The notes beneath the pieces are model-generated. The model was not told the DNA's origin, made no database searches, and saw only the letters and a list, made by a program, of their open reading frames with translations. A DNA stretch of 36,314 nt. Origin: CAZMGY01 sp964565945 [NCBI: uncultured bacterium] (GTDB lineage: Bacteria > GCA-001730085). Shown here piece by piece: positions 26,146 to 33,844 of the stretch (positions are counted from its first letter, which is position 1; the number at the start of each line of letters is the position of its first letter). The stretch is from NCBI GenBank assembly GCA_964565945.1, contig CAZMGY010000025.1, positions 1 to 36,314 on the forward strand. The letters are read 5' to 3'. Position numbers and translations under genes: made by a program.

Positions 26146-26769
26146 CTAGGTAAAAAGTTTTTTTAATGTTTGTTCCACATAACTTGGTAGGGGCACATTA
26201 TACAATTGCACTATTAAAAGAGCAAGCAAAGCCGAAACGAGCAATAGAGCTATCAACAAAAACCCCGAAGCCCACAAAGGTATTCTGTTTATCACCACAT
26301 GTTTGACTTTTTGAGATTCTTGCGCACGCAAAGCATCGGAAAATTCTTCTTTAAAATCATCGAGATTAACCTCCTGCTCCAGTGTAAGATCTCGTGCTTG
26401 TTCAAGCAACTCCTCGCGATTGGGCAGAGTACTTGTCGCATCCACACCTACGGGAGATTCCGCAACTGCTTTATCTCTAGGATTTTCCAATAAATCATCG
26501 TCAAAGGACAAATCAATATCGGGCATAATCACCATATCTTCATCATCTTCTGTCACCTGTGACGAAGCATACTTCTGAACATTCACTAAACAGGAATCAG
26601 CTTTGTCTTTAGATGGACTTTGAGACACGACAAATGGATGGGAACTTTGTGTCCCCAATAAAGACTCAACTTGCCAAGTAACAGCTTGTTCTTCTGCCAC
26701 TTGCTTTTGTAAAAATTGCCCCTCATCACCCATAGCGCATATTTTATCAGATGACTCACAGTGTTGCAA
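26146..26769 (-). CDS. Acidic bitopic membrane protein of unknown function
   Basis: The frame is 207 codons from a TTG at 26769; an ATG at 26733 (MGDEGQFLQKQ) gives 195 residues, and neither has a strong ribosome site. The N-terminal 150 residues are very acidic and low in hydrophobic content (VTEDDEDMVIMPDIDLSFDD), so probably disordered and cytoplasmic. A single membrane helix (IPLWASGFLLIALLLVSALL) lies near residue 170-190, with about 15 residues outside. I do not know the family. Its place between an NlpD-like lipoprotein and an OmpA lipoprotein suggests an envelope or division role, by context only. Confidence 0.65.
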   Translation of the reverse strand: MQHCESSDKICAMGDEGQFLQKQVAEEQAVTWQVESLLGTQSSHPFVVSQSPSKDKADSCLVNVQKYASSQVTEDDEDMVIMPDIDLSFDDDLLENPRDKAVAESPVGVDATSTLPNREELLEQARDLTLEQEVNLDDFKEEFSDALRAQESQKVKHVVINRIPLWASGFLLIALLLVSALLALLIVQLYNVPLPSYVEQTLKKLFT

Positions 26770-26782
26770 AATTTTAACGTAC

Positions 26783-27508
26783 TTAATACTCGGGTAATAG
26801 ATTCAAGGGGTTAACCACCTTACCATGTTTGCGAATTTCGAAGTGTAGAACAGGATGAATCGTATCTCCCGTCTGTCCCAAGCTCGCAATTTTTTGTCCT
26901 TGCTTAACAACACCCCCCTCTTTAACGTAGGTTTGTCCTAAGTGTGCATACACCGTACTATAAGTATCTTGATGATCAATCACCACCAAACGCCCCATAC
27001 CGCGCAAGGTATCGTTAAAAGTAACAACTCCCGTCTTAGAAGCAACAACCGCGGACCCAATCTTGGCCCAAATATCCACACCTTTGTTTTTAATACGTCC
27101 TTTGTCTTCGCCAAATAAAATATCAACACGACCATTTTGAACAGGGCGAAAAAAGACACTTTCAGTCTTCACTTTTTTGTGTGTTTTACGAATTACAGGA
27201 CGCTGTGCAGTTTTTTTCTGGTCGACATGTGGGACAAAGACCAATTGTCCCACGCGGAGTTGATTGTAATCCCGAATATGATTGACTCGAGCCAAAGCAA
27301 CAATATCAACACCGTAAGTCTTCGAGATTCGCCATAAGGTTTCCCCTCTTTCTACTTCATGATAGACACCTTTGTTAAAATTAACAGATGCTTGAGGAAA
27401 CTGAGGAATAAACAAACGACTGGAACGCGCACAGCCTCCCACATAAACACTTAACCCAATCATTGCAATCACAAACACCGATCTCATACGATGTAAGAGT
27501 TTAACCAC
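26783..27508 (-). CDS. nlpD: NlpD-like lipoprotein: LysM plus catalytically dead LytM/M23 domain
   Basis: The GTG at 27508 with an AAAGGG site gives 241 residues and overlaps the tldD end by 8 bases. The signal peptide ends in a lipobox (VYVGGC, Cys26). A LysM domain follows (YHEVERGETLWRISKTYGVD, then LRVGQLVFVP). The M23 domain reads KNKGVDIWAKIGSAVVASKT, GMGRLVVIDHQDTYSTVYAH and HPVLHFEIRKHGKVVNPLNL. The first zinc histidine is replaced in NKGVD, and the HxH motif is VLH. E. coli NlpD is degenerate at the same places and acts as an amidase activator, so the same role is inferred here. No AmiC is in the window. Confidence 0.87.
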   Translation of the reverse strand: MVKLLHRMRSVFVIAMIGLSVYVGGCARSSRLFIPQFPQASVNFNKGVYHEVERGETLWRISKTYGVDIVALARVNHIRDYNQLRVGQLVFVPHVDQKKTAQRPVIRKTHKKVKTESVFFRPVQNGRVDILFGEDKGRIKNKGVDIWAKIGSAVVASKTGVVTFNDTLRGMGRLVVIDHQDTYSTVYAHLGQTYVKEGGVVKQGQKIASLGQTGDTIHPVLHFEIRKHGKVVNPLNLLPEY

Positions 27509-29069
27509 AATTGATCCCTTTCCATAAAATCCATGGTCCACCAGAACCCGCTTCAACAGATTCTTTATGATACTTACCACATCCACCCCATTTGTTATAA
27601 GGCGTCACAGAAGCATCACCGTCATCGTCCACTTTAGACTTTGCCACAATCCCATTCAATAAGGTGGGAACAGGATCTGAAAGCTCAATATGTCCTCCTT
27701 TGGGACCCAAAAACACGCGCCCCGTTAATTGCCCTTGCTTAATTTCTTGCAAATACTCCGTTCCAACTGTTAACCCCATTCCTTTAGGGTCTTCCATACC
27801 CCCATAAGCATTCTCGGCCAAAAAGCCATCGTCTACCATGGCAATCAATTCATCCAAAGTTTTATCTCCAGCCGTAAAGTAGGTGTTGGTTTGGCGAGCC
27901 ATAATCGGATTACGCCACGACTCCCTCTTGCCATTCGATTGGCGTGGCGACTGGCCATTCACATCACCAACCAGCGAACTTATCAAATCATTCATCGGCG
28001 TTTGCAAATACCCTTTGTCTAAAATGACATGTTCTCGAGCCAACTGACCTTCGTCATCAAAAAAGTGGGATCCATTTTGCCCATAATTCAACTTACCCAT
28101 ACGAAAGACCGCAGCATTATTCACAATGCTGGCTTGTTCATTTCCAACCGGAGTCCCCTCTTTTTTAAGGTCTGGGGCACAACTACGTCCATAACGGCAG
28201 GTATCTCCTTCTTGGGTATGCCCAAAAGCCTCGTGCGCAATGACTCCTGTCACATCGGGTCCAGTAATCACCTGATAGCGACCTGGCTTCAAGAGCTCAG
28301 CGCCCTCAATTTTGACAGACATCTTTGCAAGCTGCTCTAAATCTGCATCACTCAACGTTGCTGCTTCAAACCCAGCCATACCTCCCGAAATCTCCCGCAC
28401 AGTACGTCCTTTGGGAGAAACAGCATAAGCATAAGCTAGCGATGTTAACAGGGCTTGTGACATATTCTTTTCACGATCGATGAAAATCTTGGTTTTGATT
28501 TTCTGCCTCAAAAGCACCCCCACCATATTCGCACTATCACTGGCCTTATCTTTAAGATAAGTTTTCATGTCACGAGCTTTTTGACTCATCCAAATCAAAT
28601 CGGTTTCTTCAGGATCTATTTCGAAAGGTGTGCCAAAATGAACTTCTGTTTGCGAACTTAAACCTTGAGGCAATTGCTCTTTCATAAGCGGGTCCAATTG
28701 AGACAAGTGTTCATCAGCCCAAGCTATCGGAACATAATTGATCTGTTCCAACAAAGAAGATCCTTCCACATCTCCAACAAAACGCAAGGTTTCTTCGCGA
28801 AACTTTTGAGCCTTATGAATCAAATCATTTTGCTCTAATTGATTCGTGGCGCATTCAAAATTGTGGCCACGAATCAACAGACGCATCACAAGTCCACGAT
28901 CACACTTGACAACAACAGAATCGGTCAAGGAAGCACTAACCGACTTTTGCGCCAAATCATCCAGAGTCACAAACACATAACCATCGTGACCTTCTTGCAG
29001 GATATCTAAAATATGTGGCATAAATTCACGTATACGTTGCAAATGTTTAGGAAATTTAACTTTGTTCAT
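27501..29069 (-). CDS. tldD: TldD metalloprotease subunit
   Basis: TldD and TldE form a heterodimeric zinc protease that processes small peptides such as microcins and CcdA in E. coli. The protein has 522 residues from the ATG at 29069 (a GTG at 29078 is also possible), a little longer than the usual 480. The active-site motif HEAFGHTQEGD (HExxxH) is intact in VTGVIAHEAFGHTQE. The N-terminal SVSASLTDSVVVKCDRGLVM region matches the family. It directly follows tldE, with GGAG of the tldE end acting as ribosome site. A peptide substrate in the window cannot be named. Confidence 0.92.
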   Translation of the reverse strand: MNKVKFPKHLQRIREFMPHILDILQEGHDGYVFVTLDDLAQKSVSASLTDSVVVKCDRGLVMRLLIRGHNFECATNQLEQNDLIHKAQKFREETLRFVGDVEGSSLLEQINYVPIAWADEHLSQLDPLMKEQLPQGLSSQTEVHFGTPFEIDPEETDLIWMSQKARDMKTYLKDKASDSANMVGVLLRQKIKTKIFIDREKNMSQALLTSLAYAYAVSPKGRTVREISGGMAGFEAATLSDADLEQLAKMSVKIEGAELLKPGRYQVITGPDVTGVIAHEAFGHTQEGDTCRYGRSCAPDLKKEGTPVGNEQASIVNNAAVFRMGKLNYGQNGSHFFDDEGQLAREHVILDKGYLQTPMNDLISSLVGDVNGQSPRQSNGKRESWRNPIMARQTNTYFTAGDKTLDELIAMVDDGFLAENAYGGMEDPKGMGLTVGTEYLQEIKQGQLTGRVFLGPKGGHIELSDPVPTLLNGIVAKSKVDDDGDASVTPYNKWGGCGKYHKESVEAGSGGPWILWKGINCG

Positions 29070-29074
29070 TGCGT

Positions 29075-30445
29075 TCACGCTCCAACAATACTCACACCAT
29101 TCATAATCAACATCTTTGAGGGACCATAATATCCCTTACCTTCGTAAAAGCCTGTACCTGGAAAGTTTACGGTGCCCAGCTCTTTAGAAAAATAGCAATG
29201 CTTTAAATTTTCACGCACTTGTCCCGAGACAACCCCTCCCTTAAACAAAGTAACAGAACCATCCTCGTTATACTGCTTAGCCAGCTTAATCTCACTGCTC
29301 CAAGTGAGCTTGTTATCGTCCACCAATAGAGATGAAAATTTGATCACTTCAATCACGTTGGGAACTTTATACCTCAAATCATCAACCGAATACTCCCCCG
29401 AAGAAAGCACCATGTTTCCTAAAATACCGTTGGCCTGCTTGCCTAAATATTGTCCAAAACGATTGCCAACGATTTGGGTTTGAATTTGCCCTTCCACAAT
29501 CACATCCGCTGCTTGCGCAATCAACCCATCTCCTGTGTAAGGCGAGCTGTCCACCATAGCCGGCAAAAAGGGATCCAATCGCAAATGAAGCGCGTCCCCT
29601 TCACTTTCCAGTCGATCTCCCTCTTGCAAACAAGGAAATTTGTAATATTCATTGGCACAGTTCAGCTGAGAACGTAAGGCCGCCATAAACGAAGAAATCG
29701 CATCTTCGTTCACTAAAACCACGGCCGACTCGCTTGTGGTCGGCTCCTGGGTTTGCCCCAAAATCAATGTTTCCTCGGCAGTTTTACGAATAAATTCGCT
29801 TACCTTCAAATCATCATGCGACATAGAAGTGAGCACATTGTTCACTTCTTGGTTTTGATGGTCAGGTGTTTTTTCCATCGCCACTTCAAAATAAATATCC
29901 GATAGGTCTTTCCGCATCTGAACACCCGTGCTTGAAAAACGCTGAACACATGATTTGCAGACATAAAGTTCCGCAGTGGTCACCGCAACACCCTCGAGCC
30001 CAACCATCGTTTGTTTAGCTTCGCGCTCGATGTCTAGCACAACAGCTTGTGGATCTTGCAAAATAGCATCATCAGCCGTCTTAACCCTAGCATAATCTTC
30101 TTGAGGAGGTTGGACAGGATCCCACATTTTATTAGGATTATTTTGAGCCATCTGAATGGCCAGCGCCAACTGCTCATCCAAAGGAGCATCACAATCCACA
30201 TCAAGACTAGCTTGTCCAATCATACCTTCTTGATCGACAGGTACCAAAACCTCTAAGGCATAGGACACTTCGTCCACTTGACGAATTTGGTGCGGACACA
30301 AGATAAGCTCTTCGTCGCTCTGATACAAACGCTGAAAGCTCTCACGAAAAACAGAGCGAATTTCCCACCAAAACAACTGCTCACTCTGCTGCTCCAAATA
30401 TAAATGTAACTCTTGAAAAAAACTGGTTTGCATCGACGTCAACAT
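29075..30445 (-). CDS. tldE: TldE/PmbA, non-catalytic partner of TldD
   Basis: The protein has 456 residues from the ATG at 30445 behind an AAGGGG site (a GTG at 30457 is the alternative). It shows the fold-wide PmbA/TldD features (LEGVAVTTAELYVCKSCVQR, then SSPYTGDGLIAQAADVIVEG and GILGNMVLSSGEYS) but no HExxxH, as expected for the TldE subunit. It is the first gene of the envelope/protease run and has a good promoter at 30482-30509. It diverges from ssrA across about 120 bases. Confidence 0.87.
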   Translation of the reverse strand: MLTSMQTSFFQELHLYLEQQSEQLFWWEIRSVFRESFQRLYQSDEELILCPHQIRQVDEVSYALEVLVPVDQEGMIGQASLDVDCDAPLDEQLALAIQMAQNNPNKMWDPVQPPQEDYARVKTADDAILQDPQAVVLDIEREAKQTMVGLEGVAVTTAELYVCKSCVQRFSSTGVQMRKDLSDIYFEVAMEKTPDHQNQEVNNVLTSMSHDDLKVSEFIRKTAEETLILGQTQEPTTSESAVVLVNEDAISSFMAALRSQLNCANEYYKFPCLQEGDRLESEGDALHLRLDPFLPAMVDSSPYTGDGLIAQAADVIVEGQIQTQIVGNRFGQYLGKQANGILGNMVLSSGEYSVDDLRYKVPNVIEVIKFSSLLVDDNKLTWSSEIKLAKQYNEDGSVTLFKGGVVSGQVRENLKHCYFSKELGTVNFPGTGFYEGKGYYGPSKMLIMNGVSIVGA

Positions 30446-30481
30446 AATGAATTTCACCCCTTTTTCAACACGACAGGGGGC

Positions 30482-30509
30482 ATTATAACATAAGCAAACA
30501 CTTTGTCAT
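30482..30509 (-). promoter_or_regulatory. Promoter for tldE-tldD-nlpD
   Basis: On the minus strand ATGACA (30509-30504), 16 bases, then a perfect TATAAT (30487-30482). It lies about 37 bases upstream of the tldE ATG. It is back to back with the ssrA promoter. Confidence 0.6.
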
Positions 30510-30562
30510 CGCGCCCGTGGGGAACACAGGCTGTTTCGCTACATCTATCTTAAAAAATATGT

Positions 30563-30568
30563 TATACT
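30563..30568 (+). promoter_or_regulatory. -10 box of the ssrA promoter
   Basis: TATACT ends 12 bases before the mature 5' end of tmRNA. No convincing -35 is seen at the right spacing (TTCGCT is 22 bases upstream). Confidence 0.45.
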
Positions 30569-30580
30569 TTATGCTTGTGG

Positions 30581-31016
30581 GGGGGCGACCAGGTTTCGAC
30601 CGGGGTCATTGTGCTCCTGGTGGCATGTCGAGGACTCAGGTGGCCTCGTAAAAAACCTGAACTTTGATAGATGCTAAATCATCTGTTGAAAATAAGGGTG
30701 TTGCCGTGAACGATGCTAACAACGTGATCTCTTTGAACATGTTGAACAACATTCGTCCTATGGCAATGCCCTTCGCTGCGTAATATACGCTGCCGTCTGG
30801 TGCATCCTCGCCTATAGGGCTGCATAGGGCGTTCGGTTATATAGGCTAGCAAAGCAATTTTATCTGAGGTTGTGGCGCGAAGTTTTATCAGGCTAGTCGT
30901 TGTGATAATCCTGTCTTTCGGAGTACACAAAGGCGAATGTAAAGGAAAGACTAAGCATGTAGGCACCCAGAGTATAAACCTACGGGACGCGAGTTCGATT
31001 CTCGCCGCCTCCACCA
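30581..31016 (+). ncRNA. ssrA: tmRNA (one-piece), with a 26-residue tag frame
   Basis: tmRNA rescues stalled ribosomes and tags the unfinished protein. The 5' end GGGGGCGACC pairs with CGCCTCC near the 3' end (one G-U), the T-arm is GGGACGCGAGTTCGATTCTCG-like, and CCA is encoded at 31014-31016. Length is 436 bases. The tag frame runs from a GCC at 30703 to a TAA at 30781 and encodes AVNDANNVISLNMLNNIR followed by PMAMPFAA. The Ala-Ala end is the usual protease signal; the tag is much longer than the 8-15 residues common in most bacteria and resembles tags I associate with chlamydial relatives. No split-gene rearrangement is seen, unlike alphaproteobacterial tmRNA. Confidence 0.95.
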
Positions 31017-31020
31017 ATCG

Positions 31021-31074
31021 AAATGCTAGACGAACCCTCGTCCATAAAGAGTTCCGGACTAGCATTTTTTTTGC
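31021..31074 (+). terminator. Rho-independent terminator of ssrA
   Basis: AAATGCTAG (31021-31029) pairs with CTAGCATTT (31059-31067), with an inner GAAC/GTTC pairing, and is followed by a run of T. It starts four bases after the mature tmRNA 3' end. Confidence 0.8.
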
Positions 31075-31078
31075 CTTT

Positions 31079-32710
31079 TTTTCAGATCTTCCACCAGCAA
31101 ACGTATTGGTCACGCCTCCTAAGGATAAAAATGATGATTTTTCTCCAAGCTCGGGAGTTACAGTTTGGGAGTTTCCTGAGTGGTTCGTAAGTCAAGATGT
31201 AAAAAAAGGTGATTCTAAAACAAGATCACGTTATCTTGTTCATAAAACATCATTAAAGAGAAATAAATCTGAAGGTTTAGATCGTAATAAATACTCGGTT
31301 GTACCTGTTCGTTTTGTAAGAGCATGCAGAAAAGGACATATTGGTGATATAAACTGGCCAAAATTTGTCCATGGCGATGTTGACTGTAAAAGACAACTTT
31401 ATATGGAAGAAAGAGGAAGAAGTGGTGACCTTTCAGAAATATTTATAAAGTGTGAATGTGGAAAGTCGCAATCATTACTTGAAGCAAGTAAAATGGATCA
31501 ACATGCAATTGGCCCATGTGATGGGCACAGGCCATGGCTTGGTAACTGGGCAGAGGAAAAATGTGGAAAGCCAAATCGGTTATTAATTAGAAATGCTAGT
31601 AATGCCTACTTTCCTCAGATGATGAATGTTATTTCAATTCCTGCGAACGAAGATATTATTTCTGTTGATCTCGATAAAGTTTGGAATGATGTTAAAGAAG
31701 TGGAATCTTTAAGTGAGTTAAATCAACTTTTTAAATTTAATAAAAGTGCAAAAGAAAAACTATCTGCATATACTCCCGAGCAGATTTTTTCTTCTATAGA
31801 AGAAAAAAAGAATAATTCAAGAAATAACTCTTATAAACCTGTAAAGCAAGCTGAACTTGAGACACTTTTACTTAGTACCGATGAAATTGGAGAAGATAAA
31901 CCTGATGGTGCTTTTTTTGCAAGAAATCTTCCTCGTGAGAAGTGGGATCGACCTTGGATGGAGACTATTGACCGTGTGGTCTTAGTTCACAGACTAAGAG
32001 AAGTAACAGCGCAAGTTGGATTTACTCGTTTTGAGGCTGCCGCTCCTGACATATCAGGCGAACTTGACCTTGATATAAACGTAAAACGAGCCGATATTGC
32101 AAGAGAATTAAAATGGCTCCCTGCTGTAGAAAATAGAGGTGAAGGAATTTTCCTTTCTTTTAACAAAGATGCCATTGAGAAATGGGTAAAGAAACCTGCG
32201 GTTATTGCACGATCAAAAAAAACTCGAAGAAGGTTTTTATAAATGGGCTGATGAGGCAAAGTCAAAAAGAGAGTTTCCAGGCCTTCCATACTACTTACTA
32301 CATTCAATTTCTCATTTATTAATTACTGCGGTGTCATTGGATTGTGGCTATCCTGCTAGTTCTATAATAGAGCGTGTATATGGAGAAGAAAATAGCCAAG
32401 GTTACGGTATTTTACTCTTTACAGGCAGTCCGATGCAGAAGACACTCTGGGAGGCTTAATTGAAGTTGGTCGAAATATTCACAAGCATTTAAAATCAGCT
32501 TTGGAAATGGCTGAGTTATGTTCCAATGATCCTGTTTGTGCCCATCATTCACCTCCAAACCCTCATGAAAAAAGATATTTAATGGGAGCCGCTTGTCATA
32601 GCTGTCTACTCATTGCGGAAACTTCTTGTGAAATGCAGAATAATCATCTTGATCGTGCTTTAGTTATTCCAACTGTGGAAAATTTAGGTGCGGAATTTTT
32701 TAGGCCGTGA
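31079..32710 (+). pseudogene. drmB: DISARM DrmB (DUF1998) pseudogene
   Basis: The plus-strand sequence after the ssrA terminator encodes most of a DrmB protein but lacks the first 70-100 residues. Visible blocks are VTVWEFPEWFVSQDVKKG, RFVRACRKGHIGDINW, CECGKSQSLLEASK, GPCDGHRPWLGNW and GEGIFLSFNKDAIEKW. The frame then shifts at an A8 run (32215-32222) into LEEGFYKWADEAKSKREFPG and HSISHLLITAVSLDCGYPAS, and again near 32428 into DTLGGLIEVGRNIHKHL and HEKRYLMGAACHSCLLIAET. The last pieces, with cysteines CSNDPVCAHH and CHSC, are the DUF1998 domain. With no N-terminus and two frameshifts, it cannot be functional as read. drmA is absent. Confidence 0.85.
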
Positions 32711-33448
32711 CTATGAGTGATATATTAAAAGATTTAACATCTTCAAGTATTTACGACATTATTGAAGCATTGAATGGAAAAAGAATTTCTCATCCATTTA
32801 CTTCAATTACACTATCAAGGTTTTTACCTAAATTAATATCTGAGGATATCTCAATTTATCTAAATGAGATGATTGCCAAAGGATTTAATGAAGTAACTTT
32901 GGCGATTACTTTGGAATTGGTAGCAAAGGAAAGGGAAAGTTGGAAAAACTTAAATGGTGACTCTGTTGATTTAGTATCGACTGGTCCAGAAGTTATTGAA
33001 TAGACCTCAAAAGATACGAGCGTTGTAGTGCGTGAACTTTTTCAATCAGCAAAACAGGAAGTTGTTTTATCAGGATATACTGTTTATCAAGGGCTTTCCG
33101 TTTTTAAGGCTCTTGCAGAGGCAATGGATGAAAATAAAAATCTTACTGTGAAGATGTATTTAGATGTAAAGCGCGAATATCGAGACACTAAAACAGAAAA
33201 TGAAGAAATTTTAAAGGCTTTTATTGATCGCTTTTAAAATGAACAATGGCCGGGAAAACCATTTCCTGAAATTTACTATGATCCAAGGTCTTTAGTGAAA
33301 GACCCTAAAAAGAGATCGTGCTTGCATGCTAAATGTGTTGTTATTGATAAAAAGGTTTCTTGTTCGTTCTGAGTGGCTTGCTCAAAAGCTTACTGCCCAG
33401 TTTCAAAAATTAGCAGAAGCTTCAATTATTGAAAAGATTGATTTTTAA
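32707..33448 (+). pseudogene. drmC: DISARM DrmC (phospholipase D-like) pseudogene
   Basis: The frame starts at GTG 32707 (overlapping the drmB TGA) or ATG 32713. It reads through VARKERES-like and LVSTGPEVIE to an in-frame TAG at 33001, continues TSKDTSVVVRELFQSAKQEV and LSGYTVYQGLSVFKALAEAM to a TAA at 33235, then NEQWPGKPFPEIYYDPRSLV and CLHAKCVVIDKKV. That is the first part of a PLD HKD motif (HAKCVVID). Immediately after it the sequence jumps, in another frame, to LVRSEWLAQKLTAQFQKLAE and ends at 33448. The SANFT-type part of the motif, about 20 residues, is deleted. Two stops plus the deletion make it dead. Confidence 0.82.
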
Positions 33449-33491
33449 TTTAATAAAATATAGAATTTCACAATAGAAGTAAGGAGGGAAT

Positions 33492-33605
33492 ATGTCTATT
33501 TGCTTAGTTAAAACTGTTGCAATATATAGACATTACGAAGAACTTATAGAGGGGATACAAGCAGCGATACCGCAACAAAGAGGTTCAAGTTTGGTGAAAT
33601 CTTAA
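33492..33605 (+). CDS. Possible 37-residue small frame with a strong ribosome site
   Basis: AAGGAGGG at 33481-33488 precedes an ATG at 33492 by a near-ideal distance. The frame reads MSICLVKTVAIYRHYEELIE, GIQAAIPQQRGSSLVKS. The ribosome site is the best in this part of the island, so this was once a real gene start, perhaps now truncated. It lies between the drmC relic and the restriction-enzyme stub on the other strand, and one arm of a 12-base inverted repeat is inside it. I do not recognise the protein. Confidence 0.35.
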   Translation: MSICLVKTVAIYRHYEELIEGIQAAIPQQRGSSLVKS

Positions 33606-33669
33606 TGAATGTCTTACCTCAAACTCTTTCAAGAAAAGTTTTAAAGTTCTCTAAAGTGTTCTTCGTAAT
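33532..33669. repeat. 12-base inverted repeat
   Basis: ATTACGAAGAAC at 33532-33543 and its exact complement GTTCTTCGTAAT at 33658-33669, 114 bases apart. It sits between the drmC relic and the truncated restriction gene. It could mark the edge of an excised or inverted element, or be chance. Confidence 0.35.
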
Positions 33670-33739
33670 TGGGCTTTTCTCTAACAAGGAACTTGTTTTT
33701 AAGGTCAATGAGTATATATTGAGAAATCATGGAACATTC

Positions 33740-33844
33740 TTATATTCTATTCAAATCCTCATCACCTAAATAAAGGTTTTTATCTCCCAAAACCTTTAAT
33801 AAAGTATATATTTCGCTCCATTCACCTTTATTTCCTGTAATCAT
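33740..33844 (-). pseudogene. N-terminal stub of an HpaII-type restriction endonuclease
   Basis: The ATG at 33844 overlaps the TGA of the methyltransferase gene (ATGA). It encodes MITGNKGEWSEIYTLLKVLG, DKNLYLGDEDLNRI and then a TAA. The GNKGEWSE.Y.LLK.L...LY..DE.LN pattern is the conserved N-terminus of HpaII-family enzymes, whose full length is about 350 residues. Only 34 residues remain; the following 300 bases hold no recognisable continuation in any frame. The enzyme cannot be active. Position and overlap show that it was the partner of the adjacent methyltransferase. Confidence 0.75.

Noticed and set aside
26783-27508. An active M23 peptidoglycan endopeptidase
   Set aside because: The first zinc histidine and the first histidine of HxH are both replaced, as in NlpD, so hydrolytic activity is unlikely.
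30872-31078. A long plus-strand frame that begins inside ssrA and runs into the drmB region
   Set aside because: The first ~69 codons are the 3' part of tmRNA and its terminator read as protein. The real DrmB similarity only begins near 31079, and no start codon with a ribosome site lies there.
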